Source: JAAYXE01 sp964391195
GTDB taxonomy: Bacteria; Chloroflexota; Anaerolineae; Anaerolineales; UBA4823
Direction of reading: 5' to 3'
NCBI GenBank assembly: GCA_964391195.1
Contig: CAYMLG010000016.1
Span: forward strand, 1-64,000
Length of the DNA stretch: 64,000 nucleotides
This document shows positions 60,701 to 64,000 of this stretch, in pieces. The position numbers and the translations under genes are program-made. The notes under the pieces are model-generated. The model was given only the letters and a program-made list of their open reading frames with translations. It had not been told where the DNA came from and made no database searches. Each line of letters starts with the position of its first letter. Within the stretch, counting starts at the first letter, position 1.

Positions 60701-61232
60701 GCTGATCAACCGGGAGGCAGGTAACGATCGGGCAGCCGGGATGGCGTTGATGAATCTGGCCGACGTGGTCAGAGAGCGGGGCGATCGGGAGCGGGCCAGG
60801 AGCCTGTACCTGGAGAGCCTGAGCCTGTTCCGGGCCACGTACGAGATTTGGGGGATGCATTGGGGACAGGCCATTGTGCTCAAGAAACTGGGCGGCCTGG
60901 TGATGGAAGATGGCGACTTCGAGCAGGCCAGGGAGCATTTCCGCCAGGCGCTGATCAGCTCGCTCGAGATCCAGCGCCCGCCGGAAGTGCTGGATCTGCT
61001 GTCCGTGCTGGCAGAGGCGCACGCACAGGCCGGCGAACCCGAGCGGGCGGTCGAGCTGCTGAGCTACGTTCTCGACCACCCGGCGTCCGCCCGCGATACA
61101 GTGGAGCGGGCCTCCCGTCTGCTCGCCCATCTGCGCAGTGAACTGCCCGCTGAACAGTACCAGGCTGCCGAACAGCGCTTCCTGTTCCTGGACCTGGAAT
61201 CCCTCGCTGCCCGGCTGCTCGCCTCCTGGTAA
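57741..61232 (+). CDS. BTAD/SARP-type regulator with NB-ARC ATPase and TPR domains
   Basis: A 1163-residue AfsR-like regulator. OmpR-like DNA-binding domain (1-95), BTAD domain (about 100-245), a Pro/Ala linker, an NB-ARC ATPase with Walker A G-P-G-G-I-G-K-T (about 330-337) and L-L-F-V-L-D-N-F-E-Q-L as Walker B, then R-E-R-L-N-L and G-M-P-L-G-L-E-L-A. The last ~450 residues are TPR-type repeats (N-L-L-E-G-D-Y-D-G-A-E-Q-K-Y) that sense a ligand or partner. TTG 57741 has AAGGAG 7 nt upstream; TATAAT lies at 57708-57713. The target genes are unknown. Confidence 0.9.
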   Translation: MPHLAIYTFGPPRVELDGEPVVIERSKALALLVYLALEPGEHSRQSLAVLFWPDYDQSRASAYLRRNLWALKEALGQDCIAAGRDLVRLNRESGVWVDVLEFRRLLDSCLEHGHGSARQAVCPDCLVPLQQAVELYRAGFLEGFGLRDSPGFDDWQFYQAEGLRQSLAAALERLARCQMDQRVFEPAIAAARRMVALNPIAEEGHRLLMRAYALGGQHNLALRQYQECARILEAELGVEPQPETRDLYEQIREGRLDKGKQMPVAPASAPVEPVSEAAPGAHPPAIPSPARVPPNNLPAQLTPFVGRVAELATISGLLGNPDCRLLTLLGPGGIGKTRLAIEAASRALQGSPGRYPQGVFFVPLASLSDPAYLPQTIADALQFDLRAEEAPRQQLIDYLRERTLLFVLDNFEQLVAGVDLLAEILEKAPGVEMLITSRERLNLPAEWVLDVQGLAYPEEGDPRSGDPRSLDEYSAVRLFVQEARRVRVDFVLTEEDRPGLIEICKLVQGMPLGLELAAAWTRLFSCREIAQEIRRSTDFLSVSLRGVPDRHQSLRGVFEHSWGLLSEEEKSAFRKLSIFRGPCRSAAAEYVISTREQSERDPQALFLLSALVDKSMLRRSASGYYEMHELLKQYAGEKLEQVPDEKAEAYRRYAEFYARLMTGFEHELKSGRHQLALQQMEIEIEDLRQSWRWMVEQARLDLLEQAMIALNLFSDMRSRLDEGYALFHLAADRLRELDRNTAGGDDDPDLIALLAILTYVEGASASGLGEYQHARACFHESETLLRRLEALPDFPPERKAVVSTLVHFGNISHDAKEVKRRYAESVAAFERTGNRWGQALAHLIMSYFYQYPLRDQDRARALRQESLALFDSIGNHWGITMCLVDLADMALGLGEYDEATALALRGLSLSRQNNDRWRMIGALIILGQVEVARGNFPQAHAYYDEAITLVKESGSRSSLASILDCMGYLNLLEGDYDGAEQKYRKSLLINREAGNDRAAGMALMNLADVVRERGDRERARSLYLESLSLFRATYEIWGMHWGQAIVLKKLGGLVMEDGDFEQAREHFRQALISSLEIQRPPEVLDLLSVLAEAHAQAGEPERAVELLSYVLDHPASARDTVERASRLLAHLRSELPAEQYQAAEQRFLFLDLESLAARLLASW

Positions 61233-61319
61233 AACCTCGCCCGAGCGCACTTTCCCCTTCCTGCAAAAACTGCAAGGGGTTACGGTGTCAGGTGATCTCC
61301 GCCGCCGCCGTGCCCTGCT

Positions 61320-61346
61320 CTCTGTGTTCTCTGTGGACTCTGTGGT
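61320..61346. repeat. Three-copy 9-bp tandem CTCTGTG repeat
   Basis: CTCTGTG starts at 61320, 61329 and 61338, period 9. On the minus strand it reads as CACAGAG units that would encode T-E-S/T-E-N/T-E-S if translated. A similar CACAGAG array occurs in many unrelated bacterial genomes. Confidence 0.65.
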
Positions 61347-61402
61347 GAAACCCTTCCTGCCCAATCGGGACCATCACCGCCTCCCTGCGGGTAAGACCAT
61401 AA

Positions 61403-61442
61403 AATTACCCCGCCGCGCCATTACGGGCGCGGCGGGGTAATT
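61403..61442. terminator. 17-bp GC-rich hairpin between convergent genes
   Basis: AATTACCCCGCCGCGCC (61403-61419) pairs with 61426-61442. AT-rich edges face both convergent genes. The spacer 61233-61475 otherwise holds only the 9-bp repeat. Confidence 0.8.
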
Positions 61443-61475
61443 CATCGTCAAAACCCAACCCTATCTGTGGCGCGC

Positions 61476-62918
61476 TTACCCGGCCAGGGTCTCGAGATAG
61501 TCGAGAATCAGGCGGACGCCGAAACCGGTGGCGCCTTTGCCGGAATAGGGCAGATCCCGGTCGATGAAAGCTGTGCCGGCCACGTCCAGGTGGGCCCAGG
61601 GGACATCGTCGGGCACGAACTGCTTCAGGAAGATCCCGCCGACGATGGGGTGCGCCCCGCGCTGGGCTGAGGAATTCTTCAAGTCACTGTCATCGCCTTT
61701 GATCAGCTCGAAATAGTCATCGTCGAGGGGCAGGCGCCACAGGCGTTCGTGAACGCGCTCGCCGGACTGCGCCAGGGCCTGGGCCAGGTCTTCGTTATTG
61801 GAGAGCAGGCCGGCGCGCACCTGCCCGAGGGCGACGACCACGCCGCCGGTGAGGGTGGCGATGTCGATGATCGCCCGCGGTTGGTAATTGCGGTGGGCGT
61901 AAGTCAGGGCGTCGGCCAGCACCAGCCGCCCCTCGGCGTCGGTGCTGATGATCTCGATCGTCTTGCCGGAGAGGCTGGTGATGATGTCGTTGGGGCGGTA
62001 CGCGAGGTCAGAGACCATATTCTCGGCCGCGGCAATGATGCCAACCAGGGGGATGGGCAGTTCGAGGCGGGCGGCGGCGTGCAGCAGGCCGAGCACATCG
62101 GCCCCACCGCACTTATCGTACTTCATCCCCACCATGCCGTTGCGGTCTTTGAGCGAATAGCCCCCGGTGTCGAAGGTGATTGCTTTGCCGATCACCACCA
62201 CAGGGCGGGCGCCGGCGGGAGGATTTTTCCCCGGGTACTCGATCACAATCAGCCGGGAGGGGGCGCGGCTGCCCTGGCCCACGGCCAGGATGGCCCCGGC
62301 GCCCAACTGCTGCAGGGCGGTCTCATCCAGGACGGTGACCTTCAGGCCGAGTTCCTGCCCCAGGTCCCGGGCGCGCTGGGCCAGGGTGACCGGGTTGATG
62401 AGGTTCGGCGGCTCGTGCGCGATGCGCCGGGCGAGGTTCACCCCCTCGGTCACCAATTGCGCCTTGCGGACGGCCTGCTCCACGGCCGGATCGGCGGCGG
62501 CCAGGATGTGGACGGTGAGGGGTTGGGCGATTCCATCGCCGGATTTAAGGTCGGCGAAGCGGAAGCTGCGCAGCAGCAAGCCCTCGGTAAAAGCCCGGGC
62601 GACCTCGGCGGCGCTCAGGCGGCCGGCGGGCTCGGGGCGGAAGGCGGGACCGGCGGGTTGGTACTTCGCCAGCCATTTGGCCGCAGCCCCACCGGCGCGG
62701 CGGACCCGCTCGGAGTCGATCTTTTCTGCTTCGCCCAGCGAGATCAGCAGGCGACGCCCGGCCTGGGTTTCCACCAGGAGCAGGTCGCCGGCCTCCTTTC
62801 CGGGCTGGCCCGGCCCCGGCTGCCCACCGGGTACGAGCTCGATGGTGAGGTCGCCCTGCCATTCATCCGCAGGGGTGAGGCTGATTTGGAATTCGGAGAG
62901 GATCGGTTGCTGTGTCAC
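61476..62918 (-). CDS. pepA: Leucyl aminopeptidase (M17)
   Basis: A 480-residue cytosolic zinc aminopeptidase. The C-terminal catalytic domain carries G-K-A-I-T-F-D-T-G-G (Lys, Asp ligands), M-K-Y-D-K-C-G-G-A and S-T-D-A-E-G-R-L-V-L-A-D-A, the M17 signature (S replaces the usual N). An N-terminal domain (about 1-160) is less conserved. It starts about 30 bp after glyS on the same strand and may share its transcript. Confidence 0.93.
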   Translation of the reverse strand: MTQQPILSEFQISLTPADEWQGDLTIELVPGGQPGPGQPGKEAGDLLLVETQAGRRLLISLGEAEKIDSERVRRAGGAAAKWLAKYQPAGPAFRPEPAGRLSAAEVARAFTEGLLLRSFRFADLKSGDGIAQPLTVHILAAADPAVEQAVRKAQLVTEGVNLARRIAHEPPNLINPVTLAQRARDLGQELGLKVTVLDETALQQLGAGAILAVGQGSRAPSRLIVIEYPGKNPPAGARPVVVIGKAITFDTGGYSLKDRNGMVGMKYDKCGGADVLGLLHAAARLELPIPLVGIIAAAENMVSDLAYRPNDIITSLSGKTIEIISTDAEGRLVLADALTYAHRNYQPRAIIDIATLTGGVVVALGQVRAGLLSNNEDLAQALAQSGERVHERLWRLPLDDDYFELIKGDDSDLKNSSAQRGAHPIVGGIFLKQFVPDDVPWAHLDVAGTAFIDRDLPYSGKGATGFGVRLILDYLETLAG

Positions 62919-62948
62919 AGGGTTGCTCCTTTTTGAGACATGGCTAGG

Positions 62949-64000
62949 TTAGAAGCCCTCGAGTTTGGATAGATCGGCGGCGTCGCGGGCGAGGAGGGCG
63001 ATGCGTTGGAGCAAGCCCAGGCGGGTGCGGCGCAGGGGCTCGTCTTCGACCATGACCAGCACCTGGTCGAAGAAGGTGTTCACCGCCGGGATCATGGGAC
63101 GGAACGCCTCGATAAAGGCGTCCACGGAATGGGCAGTGAGCAGGTTGGATGCGGCAGACGTGACCGGGCGCAGCTCCTCCTCGGCCTGGAGCAGGGCCTG
63201 GTAGAGCGCCTGCTCGGCGGGCTCGACGAAGCGCTCCGGCTCGACGGTGTACTGCTCCCTCAGGTCGCGGGTGATGCGCACGCAGCGGGAATAAGCGGGC
63301 AGGATTTGGGGCCAATCCGGGGCGGTGACCCAATCGCTGAGCTCTTTGACGTTGCGCACCACGCGGGCGGGGTTGTGGCCCTGGGCAGCCAGGGTGGCGT
63401 CGACCACATCGTAGCGGTAGCCCTGCTCGAGGAGCACATTGCGCAGCCGCTCGGCGATAAAGCTCAGCACCGCGGCCCGGCTCTCCTCCGAGGCCGGCAG
63501 GGGCAGGTGAGCGGCGGCCTGGCTGACGCCCTGGCGCAGGTCGAACTCCAGGTCCCAGGCGATCAGGTTGAGGACCAGGCCAAGGGCGGCGCGGCGCAGG
63601 GCGAAGGGGTCTTTGTTGCCGGAAGGGGCCATGCCGGCGGCAAACAGCCCGGTGAGGGTATCCAGGCGGTCGGCGAGGCCCACGGCCAGCCCGGGGAGGG
63701 TGGCGGGGGTGCGGTCGCCGGAGAAGCGGGGCAGGTAGTGCTCGAAAATGGCCTCGGCCACCTCTGGCGTTTCGCCCGACTGGAGGGCGTAATGGCGCCC
63801 CATGACGCCCTGAAGGGAGGTCATCTCGACCACCATTTGGGTCGCCAGGTCGGCTTTGCTCAGCAGGGCCGCGCGGCGCGCGGTCTCCAGCGGCTGGCCT
63901 TCCAGGCCGAGGGCGGGGGCGAGGTCGTCCACCAGGGAGACCAGGCGGCGGGATTTGGCCCCCATCGAGCCGAGCTTCTTCTGGAAGGTGAGCGTGTCGA
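62949..64000 (-). CDS. glyS: Glycine-tRNA ligase beta subunit, N-terminal part missing
   Basis: The C-terminal ~350 residues of GlyS; the gene continues beyond the window on the minus strand. F-Q-K-K-L-G-S-M-G-A-K, then G-R-H-Y-A-L-Q-S-G-E, D-R-L-D-T-L-T-G-L-F and D-P-F-A-L-R-R-A-A are characteristic, and the last ~120 residues form the anticodon-binding DALR-like domain. GlyS works with a separate or fused alpha subunit to charge tRNA-Gly. An alternative internal ATG at 63965 is not the true start, since the conserved motif extends upstream. Confidence 0.93.
   Translation of the reverse strand, partial: DTLTFQKKLGSMGAKSRRLVSLVDDLAPALGLEGQPLETARRAALLSKADLATQMVVEMTSLQGVMGRHYALQSGETPEVAEAIFEHYLPRFSGDRTPATLPGLAVGLADRLDTLTGLFAAGMAPSGNKDPFALRRAALGLVLNLIAWDLEFDLRQGVSQAAAHLPLPASEESRAAVLSFIAERLRNVLLEQGYRYDVVDATLAAQGHNPARVVRNVKELSDWVTAPDWPQILPAYSRCVRITRDLREQYTVEPERFVEPAEQALYQALLQAEEELRPVTSAASNLLTAHSVDAFIEAFRPMIPAVNTFFDQVLVMVEDEPLRRTRLGLLQRIALLARDAADLSKLEGF

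Noticed and set aside
59997..61364. 455-residue open frame on the minus strand
   Set aside because: It is antisense to the TPR region and its N terminus is the CACAGAG repeat peptide; codon use follows the + strand gene.
1..64000. CRISPR arrays, tRNA and transposase genes
   Set aside because: No regularly spaced direct repeats, no cloverleaf sequences and no transposase motifs were found by eye; a dedicated search could still detect a diverged tRNA.

Overview
The window is a high-GC bacterial chromosome segment. It most resembles a member of the Chloroflexota, class Anaerolineae. This placement is inferred from gene content: lipoproteins and membrane proteins with long Thr/Pro (TPTP-type) stalks, NBR1-type FW domains in lipoproteins, a CydDC fusion, a T-box in front of pheST, a large BTAD/NB-ARC/TPR regulator and a DUF3417-type glucan phosphorylase. 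No rRNA, tRNA, CRISPR array, prophage or transposase gene was seen. Coding density is high, and many long antisense open frames are by-products of GC content.

Layout. 1-7.6 kb: 3' end of an ArfB-type peptidyl-tRNA hydrolase, an EEP-fold phosphohydrolase, a stalked membrane protein, a lactate-utilisation pair (lutA plus a fused lutB-lutC) read leftward, glgP and a UPF0316 membrane protein. 7.7-14.5 kb: a respiratory module with a nested palindrome, an Rrf2-type regulator carrying four cysteines, cydA, cydB, and cydD-cydC fused into one 1216-residue ABC exporter. 14.5-18.8 kb: glycerophosphodiester phosphodiesterase and M29 aminopeptidase (leftward), then a dehydrogenase/Gfo-Idh-MocA fusion. 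18.85-22.7 kb: a 131-bp nested inverted repeat followed by three consecutive lipoprotein genes. The first is crossed by a run of 100 N that appears to be a scaffolding artefact. 22.7-32.7 kb: queG, two tandem C39-like peptidases with TPR tails, an SbcD-like nuclease, the yqeY-pgpH-ybeY-dgkA group and an endonuclease IV-like TIM barrel. 32.8-45.4 kb: a stalked membrane protein and a PpiC-type foldase (leftward), plsC, a Phe T-box leader with pheS-pheT, a small membrane protein, a MetH/MetF bifunctional enzyme, a lipoprotein metallopeptidase, an FHA protein and lipB. 45.7-56.6 kb: clpB, topoisomerase IB, two small membrane proteins, proBA, two HtrA-type proteases with a degenerate-receiver LuxR regulator, and an SlyD-like FKBP. 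56.8-64 kb: a ParB-fold protein, a 1163-residue BTAD regulator, leucyl aminopeptidase and the 3' part of glyS.

How genes work together. The Rrf2-cydABDC block is a self-contained high-affinity oxygen respiration unit, probably switched by an Fe-S sensing regulator through the palindrome upstream. clpB, two HtrA proteases, FKBP, PpiC and YbeY form a broad protein- and RNA-quality-control complement. pheST is probably tuned by uncharged tRNA-Phe. Several genes have a TATAAT-like box only 6-7 nt before their ATG and may be leaderless. A G-rich hairpin followed by a 13-bp core motif occurs three times between 48.3 and 57.7 kb and looks like a dispersed intergenic repeat.
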